The position numbers and the translations under genes were made by a program. A stretch of 64,000 bases of DNA from assembly GCF_013912005.1 (NCBI RefSeq), contig NZ_JACESB010000003.1, forward strand, positions 1-64,000, read 5' to 3'. Of the stretch, positions 57,781 to 64,000 are shown one piece after another. Source of the DNA: Brevundimonas sp. (GTDB taxonomy: Bacteria; Pseudomonadota; Alphaproteobacteria; Caulobacterales; Caulobacteraceae). Each line of letters starts with the position of its first letter. Positions within the stretch are counted from its first letter, which is position 1. The notes beneath the pieces are model-generated. The model did not search any database. It had not been told where the DNA came from and saw only the letters and a program-made list of their open reading frames with translations.

Positions 57781-59756
57781 CAGACCGAGACCTGCGTGCC
57801 GAGCTCGACCACGCGTCCGGGCGGGATGCGGAAGAAGTCCGTCGGATTGGCGGCGTTGCGCATCAGGAAGATGAAGATGCGGTCCTGCCACAGGGGCATG
57901 CCCGCCGCCGCCGAGGCCACCACCGACCGCCGCCCGAGGAAGAAGCTGGTCGACATGATGTCGAACTTCAGCCCCTGCTTGCGGCACAGGCCCAGGGCCT
58001 TCGGCACGTTCGGCTGCTCCATGAAGCCGTAGGACAGGGTCAGCTTCTTGAAGTCCTCGGAGATCGGCTCGATGGCGATGCGTTCGCTCTCGGGCACCCG
58101 CGGCCGGTCCGTCGTGCGCACCGTCAGGATTACGTTCTTCTCGTGCAGCACCTTGTTGTGCTTGAGATTGTGCATCAGGGCGACCGGCGCGACGTCGGGG
58201 TCCGAGGTCAGGAAGATGGCCGTGCCGGGGGCCCGGTGCGGCGGCCGCGCCCGCAGCATCTCGATCAGGTCGGTCAGCGGCAGGCTGTCCTTGCGGGTCT
58301 TGTCGGTCAGGATCTGGGTGCCGCGCACCCAGGTCCACATCAGCAGCAGCAGGGACACGCCCAGCACCAGCGGGAACCACGCCCCCTGCGGGATCTTGAG
58401 CAGGTTCGAGGTCAGGAACACCAGGTCCAGCGCCACCAGCGGCGCGATGACCGCCAGCGACAGCGCCGCCGACCACTTCCACAGCTTCCGCACCACGAAC
58501 CAGGCCAGCAGGCTGTCGACGAACATCGAGCCGGTCACCGCGATGCCGTAGGCCGCGGCGAGGTTGGAGGAGGTCTGGAACAGCACCAGCACGAAGATCA
58601 CCCCGACCATCAGCATCATGTTGACCGCGGGCACGAAGATCTGCCCGGCCACGGTCTCGGAGGTGTTGAGGATGCTGATCCGCGGCAGCAGCCCCAGCTG
58701 CACCGCCTGCTGCGTCACCGAGAAGGCGCCGGTGATCACCGCCTGGCTGGCGATGATGGCGGCGATGGTGGCGATGATGAACACCGGCCAGTAGGCCATC
58801 TCCGGCACCATCATCCAGAACGGGTTCTCGGCCGCGGTTCGGTCGGACAGCACCAGGGCCCCCTGGCCGAGGTAGTTCAGCGTCAGGCACGGCAGGACGA
58901 AGTACAGCCAGCCCTGCCGGATCGGCGCCTTTCCGAAGTGCCCCATGTCCGCATACAGGGCCTCGGCCCCGGTGACGGCGAGGAAGACGCTGCCGAGAAT
59001 GATGAAGCCGAGGAAGCCGTTGTCGACCAGGAACAGCACCCCGTAGTGCGGCGACAGGGCGCGCAGGATCGACACGTCGTCGAAGATGTGGATCAGGCCC
59101 AGCGCCCCCAGCACCAGGAACCAGATGGTGGTCAGGGGTCCGAACCACTTGGCGACGCTGGCCGTGCCGCGCGACTGGATCATGAACAGGAAGACGAGGA
59201 TGCCGACCGCGAGCGGCAGGACGAAGCCGTCGACCCGCCCGGCCATGCCCGGCGCGTCCTTCAGCCCCTCGACGGCCCCCAGCACCGACACCGCCGGGGT
59301 GATGATGCCGTCGCCGTAGAACAGGGCCGCGCCGCAGACGCCGAGCAGGAAGATCAGCCCGCTGCGCCGGCCGACCGCGTGCTGCGCCAGGGCCATCAGC
59401 GACAGGGTGCCGCCCTCGCCCTTGTTGTCCGCCCGCATCAGGAAGACGACGTACTTGAGGGTGACCACGAGGATCAGCGCCCAGAACATCAGCGAGACGA
59501 CGCCGAGCACCGCCAGCTCCGCCTGGCCGCCCGAGCGGCTGTGCGCCAGCGCTTCGCGCATGGCGTAGAACGGGCTGGTGCCGATGTCGCCGAACACGAC
59601 GCCGATGGCGCCGACGATCAGACCGACCTTGCCCGCGCCCGGACCGTGGCCGCCGCCGTGCGACGCGCCGGAAGCGGCCTTCGGGTCGGAGGTTGCGGTG
59701 CTGCTGCCGGCGAGGGCGGACGTGGCGTCCGCGTCCTGGGGAGAAACCCCGGCCAT
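57780..59756 (-). CDS. kup: low-affinity potassium transporter Kup
   Basis: Proton-coupled potassium importer of the KUP/HAK/KT family. The 658-residue protein has a short Ala/Ser/Gly/His-rich cytosolic N-terminus (1-40), about 12 helices starting with VGAIGVVFGDIGTSPFYAMREA, GEGGTLSLMALA, GDGIITPAVSVLGAVEG and GAEALYADMGHFG, and a C-terminal cytosolic domain (about 450-658). ATG 59756 is favoured over the in-frame 59837, which adds Arg/Pro-rich sequence. It heads an operon with rsmB and is divergent from the Rrf2-type regulator. Confidence 0.95.
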   Translation of the reverse strand: MAGVSPQDADATSALAGSSTATSDPKAASGASHGGGHGPGAGKVGLIVGAIGVVFGDIGTSPFYAMREALAHSRSGGQAELAVLGVVSLMFWALILVVTLKYVVFLMRADNKGEGGTLSLMALAQHAVGRRSGLIFLLGVCGAALFYGDGIITPAVSVLGAVEGLKDAPGMAGRVDGFVLPLAVGILVFLFMIQSRGTASVAKWFGPLTTIWFLVLGALGLIHIFDDVSILRALSPHYGVLFLVDNGFLGFIILGSVFLAVTGAEALYADMGHFGKAPIRQGWLYFVLPCLTLNYLGQGALVLSDRTAAENPFWMMVPEMAYWPVFIIATIAAIIASQAVITGAFSVTQQAVQLGLLPRISILNTSETVAGQIFVPAVNMMLMVGVIFVLVLFQTSSNLAAAYGIAVTGSMFVDSLLAWFVVRKLWKWSAALSLAVIAPLVALDLVFLTSNLLKIPQGAWFPLVLGVSLLLLMWTWVRGTQILTDKTRKDSLPLTDLIEMLRARPPHRAPGTAIFLTSDPDVAPVALMHNLKHNKVLHEKNVILTVRTTDRPRVPESERIAIEPISEDFKKLTLSYGFMEQPNVPKALGLCRKQGLKFDIMSTSFFLGRRSVVASAAAGMPLWQDRIFIFLMRNAANPTDFFRIPPGRVVELGTQVSV

Positions 59757-59912
59757 GAACTTCCTCCGGGGCGTCCGCACCCGCGGTCCCCACCAAACGA
59801 GCGGCGAGCCTTTAGGCCCTTTCATCGGCCGGTTCAATCGCGCTGCACCTGCGAAGGCCGCCGTGGTTTGAGAAACCCGCGGCGCGTGCTTATCTTGGAT
59901 CTGGAACCCGCC

Positions 59913-60383
59913 ATGTCAGACAGCCAGAGATTTCCCGTCGCCGCCCACGCCCTGGCCTATCTGGCCCACAAGGGCGCCTATTCGCCGGCCGAGGCCGCGG
60001 CGAGCGCGGTGCTGGCCGCCTCGGTGCCGACGAACCCCGTGGTCGTGCGCCGGGTCACCGCCATGCTGGCCCGCGCGGGCCTGATCGCCACCCGCCCCGG
60101 CGCCGCCGGCGGCGCCTGGCTGCTGCGGCGGCCCGAGGAGATCGGGCTGGACGAGGTGCTCAAGGCCGTCAACGGCTGCGCCCACCTCGGCTCCCCCCCG
60201 GCGGGGGCCAAGGGCTGTCCGGTCAGCGAGCACATTCCGCGCCAGGTGGCCAAGGCCCTCACCGCCGCCGACCAGGCCGCCTCGGCCGCCCTCGCGAAGA
60301 TCACCATCGCCGACCTGCTGGCCGAGAACCCGCCGTCGCTGGCCGCCTTCGCGCCGCACGCCGCCTGTCCGGTCGCGGCCTGA
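59913..60383 (+). CDS. Rrf2-family transcriptional regulator
   Basis: A 156-residue regulator with a winged helix-turn-helix (about 5-75; ASVPTNPVVVRRVTAMLARAGLIATRPGAAGG is the Rrf2 recognition region). The IscR/NsrR Fe-S pattern of three close cysteines is not present: only Cys89 and Cys102 remain, plus one near the C-terminus (about 153), so it looks like the YwnA-type subgroup that does not bind a cluster in the usual way. It is divergent from kup (156-base gap) and directly upstream of an SDR gene, either of which may be its target. Confidence 0.87.
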   Translation: MSDSQRFPVAAHALAYLAHKGAYSPAEAAASAVLAASVPTNPVVVRRVTAMLARAGLIATRPGAAGGAWLLRRPEEIGLDEVLKAVNGCAHLGSPPAGAKGCPVSEHIPRQVAKALTAADQAASAALAKITIADLLAENPPSLAAFAPHAACPVAA

Positions 60384-60393
60384 GGGCGGAGGC

Positions 60394-61200
60394 TTGAGGG
60401 CCGGCGCCCGCCCTGTCGCCCTCGTCACCGGCGCCTCCGCCGGCATCGGCGCGGCCCTGGCGCGGGTCTACGCCGCCCACGGCTGGGACCTGATCCTGAC
60501 CGCGCGTCGCGCGCCGCCCCTGCGCGCCCTGGCGGCGGAGCTGGCCGGCCTCGGCGCGACCGCCAGCGTTCTGCCGGAGGACCTCGCCGGGCCGGACGCG
60601 CCGCTGCGGCTGGCGGCGCGGATCGAGGCCCTCGGCCTGGGCGTCGACGGCTTGGTCAACAACGCCGGCTTCAGCCGCACCGCCGGCTTCCTGCGCACCG
60701 ATCCGGCCGAACACGCCGCCATGATCCGGGTCATGCTGTCCGCCCCGGTCGAGCTGTCGCGCCGGTTCGCGCCCGGGATGGCGGAGCGGGGCTTCGGCCG
60801 CATCCTCAACGTCGCCTCGCTCGCCGGCCAGATGCCGGCCACCGGCGGGGACACCCTGTACGGGCCGATCAAGAGCTTCCTGATCAAGGCCTCCCAGGGA
60901 CTGCACCTCGAGCTGGCCGGGACCGGCGTGCACGTCACCGCCCTCTGCCCCGGCTACACCCTGACCGAGTTCCACGACGTCAACGGCACGCGGGAGGAGG
61001 TCTCGTCGGCCTATCCGCGCTGGATGTGGCAGACCGCGGCGCATGTGGCGGAGGTCGGCTACCGCGCCTGCGAGGCGAACCGGCCGAAGGTCACGCCCGG
61101 GCTGATGAACAATGTGCTGGCCGGCCTTGGCAAGCACCTGCCCGACGCGCTGGCCCTGCGCATGGTCGGCGGCCACGCGCGACGGCTGAAGCGGATCTGA
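60394..61200 (+). CDS. short-chain dehydrogenase/reductase
   Basis: A 268-residue Rossmann-fold oxidoreductase with TGASAGIG (12-19), VNNAG, the catalytic Ser in LNVASLAG and Tyr-x3-Lys in LYGPIKSF. Arg in TARR after strand 2 suggests NADP. TTG start at 60394, 10 bases after the Rrf2 stop; no better start is in frame. Likely co-transcribed with the regulator. The C-terminal half resembles SDRs of the DltE/HSD type; the substrate is unknown. A terminator follows at 61211. Confidence 0.85.
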   Translation: MRAGARPVALVTGASAGIGAALARVYAAHGWDLILTARRAPPLRALAAELAGLGATASVLPEDLAGPDAPLRLAARIEALGLGVDGLVNNAGFSRTAGFLRTDPAEHAAMIRVMLSAPVELSRRFAPGMAERGFGRILNVASLAGQMPATGGDTLYGPIKSFLIKASQGLHLELAGTGVHVTALCPGYTLTEFHDVNGTREEVSSAYPRWMWQTAAHVAEVGYRACEANRPKVTPGLMNNVLAGLGKHLPDALALRMVGGHARRLKRI

Positions 61201-61240
61201 AAACAAGAAAGGCCCGGCGCGAACCGGGCCTTCTTCGTGT
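61201..61240. terminator. bidirectional Rho-independent terminator
   Basis: Perfect 7-bp stem GGCCCGG/CCGGGCC (61211-61217 with 61224-61230), followed by TTCTTCGTGTTT to the right and, on the other strand, TTTCTTGTTT to the left. It ends the SDR transcript on the plus strand and the tRNA-Gly transcript on the minus strand. Confidence 0.85.
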
Positions 61241-61247
61241 TTCCGAC

Positions 61248-61322
61248 TGGAGCGGGCGAGGCGATTCGAACGCCCGACCCTCACCTTGGCAAGGTGATGC
61301 TCTACCCCTGAGCTACGCCCGC
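61248..61322 (-). tRNA. tRNA-Gly (GCC)
   Basis: A 75-nt cloverleaf on the minus strand: acceptor stem GCGGGCG/CGCCCGC, D-arm TAGCTCAGGGGTAGAGC, anticodon stem-loop CACCTTGCCAAGGTG giving anticodon GCC, T-loop GTTCGAATC, and an encoded CCA end (61248-61250). It lies between the bidirectional terminator and the second SDR gene. Confidence 0.97.
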
Positions 61323-61386
61323 GCTTCAGTCGAGGGCGGGCGTATAGCGGACCCGCCAAGGCCCCCGCAAGCCCCCTTCGGAGAAT

Positions 61387-62169
61387 TTAGCGCGGCGCGA
61401 GGCGGATGGCCCCGTCGAGCCGGATGCATTCGCCGTTGATGTAGACGTTGCGGGCCAGCTCCAGCACCAGCGAGGCGTAGTCGGCGGGCGTGCCCAGCCG
61501 GCTGGGGAAGGGGATCATCGCCGCCAGGGCGTCCTGGATCTTCTGGTCCATGCCGGCCATCATCGGCGTCCACATGATGCCCGGCAGGATGGTGTTGCAG
61601 CGCACCCCCTCCTGGGCGAGGTCGCGGGCGACGGGCAGGGTCATGGCGTAGACGCCGCCCTTGGAGGCCGAATAGGCGGCCTGGCCGATCTGGCCGTCCT
61701 GGGCCGCCACCGAGGCGGTGTTGACGATCAGGCCGCGCTCGCCGTCCTCCATCCGGTCCAGCGTCACCATGCCGGCGGCGGACTGCGACAGCACGCGGAA
61801 GGTGCCGAACAGGTTGACCCGCACCGTGCGCTCGAACTGGGCCATGTCGTGGGCCTTGATCTCGCCGGTGTCCTTCTTCCGCGAGACGGTCTTCATGCCG
61901 GTGGCGATGCCGGCGCAGTTGACGGTCAGCCGCTCCTGGCCGTGGGCGGCGCGGGCCTTTTCGAAGCCGGCGGCGACCGAGGCGTCGTCGGTGACGTCGA
62001 CCTTGCAGAACACCCCGCCGATCTCGGCGGCGATGCGCTCGCCGGCCTCCTCGTTGAGGTCGAACAGGGCGACCTTCACCCCCTGCGCCGCCAGCGCCCG
62101 GGCCGTGCCCTCGCCGAGGCCCGAGGCCCCGCCCGTCACCACCGCCGCGATCGACCCGTCGAGTTTCAT
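61387..62169 (-). CDS. SDR family dehydrogenase, 3-hydroxyacyl-CoA dehydrogenase type
   Basis: A 260-residue SDR with TGGASGLG (12-19), Asp in LFDLN after strand 2 (NAD preference), VNCAG in place of the usual NNAG, Ser in VNTASVAA and Tyr-x3-Lys in AAYSASKGG. LPGIMWTPMM and the long insert KTVSRKKDTGEIKAHD resemble type-2 (HSD17B10-like) 3-hydroxyacyl-CoA dehydrogenases, suggesting a role in fatty-acid or branched-chain oxidation. ATG 62169. The tRNA-Gly lies downstream on the same strand. Confidence 0.87.
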   Translation of the reverse strand: MKLDGSIAAVVTGGASGLGEGTARALAAQGVKVALFDLNEEAGERIAAEIGGVFCKVDVTDDASVAAGFEKARAAHGQERLTVNCAGIATGMKTVSRKKDTGEIKAHDMAQFERTVRVNLFGTFRVLSQSAAGMVTLDRMEDGERGLIVNTASVAAQDGQIGQAAYSASKGGVYAMTLPVARDLAQEGVRCNTILPGIMWTPMMAGMDQKIQDALAAMIPFPSRLGTPADYASLVLELARNVYINGECIRLDGAIRLAPR

Positions 62170-62223
62170 GGCCTCAGCCCCTATGTTGTCAGAACCTTGA
62201 GAGTGCCGCGGGGTTTAGCCGCC

Positions 62224-62646
62224 ATGACCGCCAAATCCAAACCCGCCTCGCCGCAGGACGCGCTGGACCCGTCGCGCGCCCTCGTGCCGTCGGTGCAGAA
62301 GGTCAACGAGATGCGGGTCAACCGCGGCTTCTGGCCCAAGGTGCGGCGCACCGCCGCACGCCTCCCCTTCGCCGACCAGCTGCTGTCGGTGTGGTTCGCC
62401 GCCCGTGATCCGCAGACGCCGACGACGGCCAAGGGGATCATGCTCGGGGCCCTGGCCTATTTCGTCCTGCCCACCGACGCCATTCCGGACGTCTTCGCCG
62501 GCATCGGCTTCACCGACGACGCGGCGGTGATCGCCGCCCTGCTGGCGACCCTCGGCGCCCATGTGAAGCGCCGCCATCGCGACCAGGCCGAGGCGGCGCT
62601 GGAGCGGCTGAAGGGCGACGGCGACGGGCCCGTCAGTCAACGGTGA
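62224..62646 (+). CDS. YkvA/DUF1232 family protein
   Basis: A 140-residue protein with the DUF1232 core TTAKGIMLGALAYFVLPTDAIPDVFAGIGFTDDAAVIAALLA (about 75-120), including the conserved LxPxDxIPD signature. One or two short hydrophobic helices suggest membrane association. Function is unknown in this family. ATG 62224 lies in the 54-base gap from the divergent SDR gene. The last 14 bases overlap the quinone oxidoreductase gene (convergent). Confidence 0.87.
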   Translation: MTAKSKPASPQDALDPSRALVPSVQKVNEMRVNRGFWPKVRRTAARLPFADQLLSVWFAARDPQTPTTAKGIMLGALAYFVLPTDAIPDVFAGIGFTDDAAVIAALLATLGAHVKRRHRDQAEAALERLKGDGDGPVSQR

Positions 62647-63631
62647 CCACGACCTTGCCGAGGGCGTTGCGCTCGCCCAGCGCCCGGATCGCCTCCCCCG
62701 CCTGCGCCAGCGGCCAGGTCGCGCTGATGCGCGGCCGGATCCGGCCCTCGCCCCACAGGCGGAACAGGTCGGCCATGTTGGCGGCGTGGCCGGCGGGGTC
62801 GCGCATCACCGCCGCGCCCCAGAAGACGCCGACGATCGACGTCGACTTCAGCAGGGTCAGGTTCAGCGGCGGCGCCGGAATGCCGGCCGGGAAGCCGACC
62901 ACCAGGTAGCGCCCGTCCCAGTTCATGGCCCGCAGCGCCGGCTCGCAGTAGTCGCCGCCGACGGCGTCGTAGACCACGTCCGCGCCCTCGCCGCCCAGCA
63001 CCCGCTTCAGGTCGGCCGACAGCGCCTTCTGCTGGTCCCGGTCCAGCGGCCCGCGCGGATAGATCACGCAGTCGTCGGCCCCGGCCTCGCGGGCGAAGGC
63101 GGCCTTCGTCTCGCTCGACACCCCGGCCACGACCCGGGCGCCCATGGCCTTGCCCAGCTCCACGGCGGCGATGCCGACGCCGCCGGCGGCGCCCAGCACC
63201 AGCAGGGTCTCGCCGGCCTTGAGCCGCGCCCGGTCCTTCAGGGCGTAGTAGCTGGTGCCGTAGGTCATGGTCAGGGCCGCGGCGGTCGGGAAGTCCATCC
63301 CGTCCGGAATTTTCATCAGCCGGCCGGCGTCGATCGCCAGCTTCTCGACCATGCCGCCCCAGCCGGGGACGGCGATGACCCGGTCGCCGACGGCGACGCC
63401 CCGGGCGTCCTCGCCCAGCGCCTCGACCACGCCCGCCAGCTCGCCGCCCGGCGAGAAGGGCCGCGGCGGCCGGAACTGGTAGCGGTCCTCGATGATCAGG
63501 GTGTCGGGGAAGTTCACCCCCACCGCCTTCACCGCCACCAGCGCCTCGCCGCGGCCGGGCGCCGGATCGGCGACCGTCTCCAGCGTCAGGGTCTCGGGAC
63601 CGCCGGGGGCGGTGGACAGGATGGCGCGCAT
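62633..63631 (-). CDS. NADPH:quinone oxidoreductase (zeta-crystallin-like MDR)
   Basis: A 332-residue medium-chain reductase without the structural or catalytic zinc cysteines. It has VGVNFPDTLIIEDRYQ, PGGELAGVVEALG, ALTMTYGTSYYAL and the nucleotide fold LVLGAAGGVGIAAVELGKAMG. Belongs to the quinone oxidoreductase subgroup; the actual acceptor is unknown. ATG 63631; the frame continues upstream to 63796 but that part is antisense to the next gene. Confidence 0.88.
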   Translation of the reverse strand: MRAILSTAPGGPETLTLETVADPAPGRGEALVAVKAVGVNFPDTLIIEDRYQFRPPRPFSPGGELAGVVEALGEDARGVAVGDRVIAVPGWGGMVEKLAIDAGRLMKIPDGMDFPTAAALTMTYGTSYYALKDRARLKAGETLLVLGAAGGVGIAAVELGKAMGARVVAGVSSETKAAFAREAGADDCVIYPRGPLDRDQQKALSADLKRVLGGEGADVVYDAVGGDYCEPALRAMNWDGRYLVVGFPAGIPAPPLNLTLLKSTSIVGVFWGAAVMRDPAGHAANMADLFRLWGEGRIRPRISATWPLAQAGEAIRALGERNALGKVVVTVD

Positions 63632-63724
63632 GAAAAAATCTCCGGCGACGCCCCGTGGCGCCCTTCGCGCCGGAACGCTAAGCAGCGCCCCGGCCTTTGC
63701 AAGGGCTTGAGGAGATCCCGCCGC

Positions 63725-64000
63725 ATGACCGCTCTCATCCTCCACGGCGGCGCCGGCGCCCGGCGCGGCGTCAACTACGACCGCGAGGTCGTGCACATGC
63801 GCGAGGTGGTGGAGGCGATGAAGGCGCGGCTGGACGCCGGCGCCCCGGCCCTCGACGTGGCGGTCGAGGCGGTGGTCCGGCTCGAGGACTCCGGCCTGTA
63901 TGTCGCCGGGCGCGGCGCCTCGCCGAACCTGGCCGGCGCCTACGAGCTGGACGCCAGCCTGATGGACGGCCCGACCCGGCGGGCCGGCGCGGTGGCGGCG
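63725..64000 (+). CDS. isoaspartyl peptidase / L-asparaginase, N-terminal fragment
   Basis: First 92 codons of a plant-type (Ntn-hydrolase) asparaginase/isoaspartyl aminopeptidase, cut by the window end. It starts ILHGGAGA, the family's conserved beginning, then LDAGAPALDVAVEAVVRLEDSGLYVAGRGASPNLAGAYELDASLMDG, where the usual NAGxGS loop is GRGASPN. The catalytic Thr (self-cleavage site) lies beyond the window. The 93-base gap from the oxidoreductase gene should contain divergent promoters. Confidence 0.88.
   Translation, partial: MTALILHGGAGARRGVNYDREVVHMREVVEAMKARLDAGAPALDVAVEAVVRLEDSGLYVAGRGASPNLAGAYELDASLMDGPTRRAGAVAA

Noticed and set aside
57780-59796. A single long minus-strand frame (1139 codons) covering kup and rsmB
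   Set aside because: The first two thirds is kup read out of frame; the kup frame has all transporter motifs. Only the rsmB part from 57780 is coding.

Overview
This 64 kb window is very GC-rich (by eye above 70%) and carries a gene order I recognise from Caulobacter crescentus around its replication origin. The diagnostic markers are: a PPDK/PEP-synthase regulator next to hemE across a non-coding gap (the Cori position), hemE-hemH-hemJ-rho, mnmE-mnmG-rsmG-parA-parB with several parS sites, an NtrZ-like protein after leuS, and a CenR-like response regulator. I infer a chromosome of the order Caulobacterales (Caulobacter, Brevundimonas, Phenylobacterium or a relative). Synteny statements rest on remembered gene order, not on a database search.

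Region 1 (1-5161), left of the origin: the end of mltA, a Tim44-domain protein and secB, then a leftward operon (ppsR-like, maf, aroE, coaE, dnaQ) in which three of the four junctions are 4-base ATGA/GTGA overlaps. Region 2 (5162-5655): predicted chromosome origin, with one near-consensus CtrA site and three CcrM (GANTC) sites. Region 3 (5656-17584): rightward hemE-hemH-hemJ, rho, a 74-residue protein, mnmE, mnmG, rsmG, parA, parB and a 61-residue protein, with four parS sites between 9.8 and 14.3 kb; then leftward leuS-lptE-holA. Origin, parS and ParA/ParB together form the segregation centre.

Region 4 (20-33 kb): envelope and regulatory genes (DUF3576 lipoprotein, ntrZ, a ThiE-like protein, a PLP-binding YggS protein, cenR, a lipoprotein, an SLC13 permease, xthA, lolA, ftsK, a ubiquinone-type hydroxylase, a Trm112 protein, a Lon substrate-binding-domain protein, a CnoX-like thioredoxin). 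Region 5 (33-47 kb): mostly leftward metabolic genes (a heparinase II/III-family protein with rpe, purH, a prolyl-tRNA editing protein, argG), two similar small exported Ala-rich proteins, a LysE exporter, an apparently catalytically dead aldo/keto reductase, and a B12-riboswitch-controlled TonB receptor. Region 6 (47-64 kb): mutS-glnD-murJ-trpS, a GNAT enzyme, kup-rsmB, an Rrf2-type regulator, two short-chain dehydrogenases, tRNA-Gly(GCC), a YkvA protein, a quinone oxidoreductase and the start of an isoaspartyl peptidase gene.

No CRISPR array, insertion sequence, prophage, toxin-antitoxin pair or recognisable defence island was seen. Almost everything is core chromosome. The most interesting signals are regulatory (origin, parS layout, CtrA-like sites, riboswitch), a few uncharacterised small proteins, and the degenerate aldo/keto reductase.
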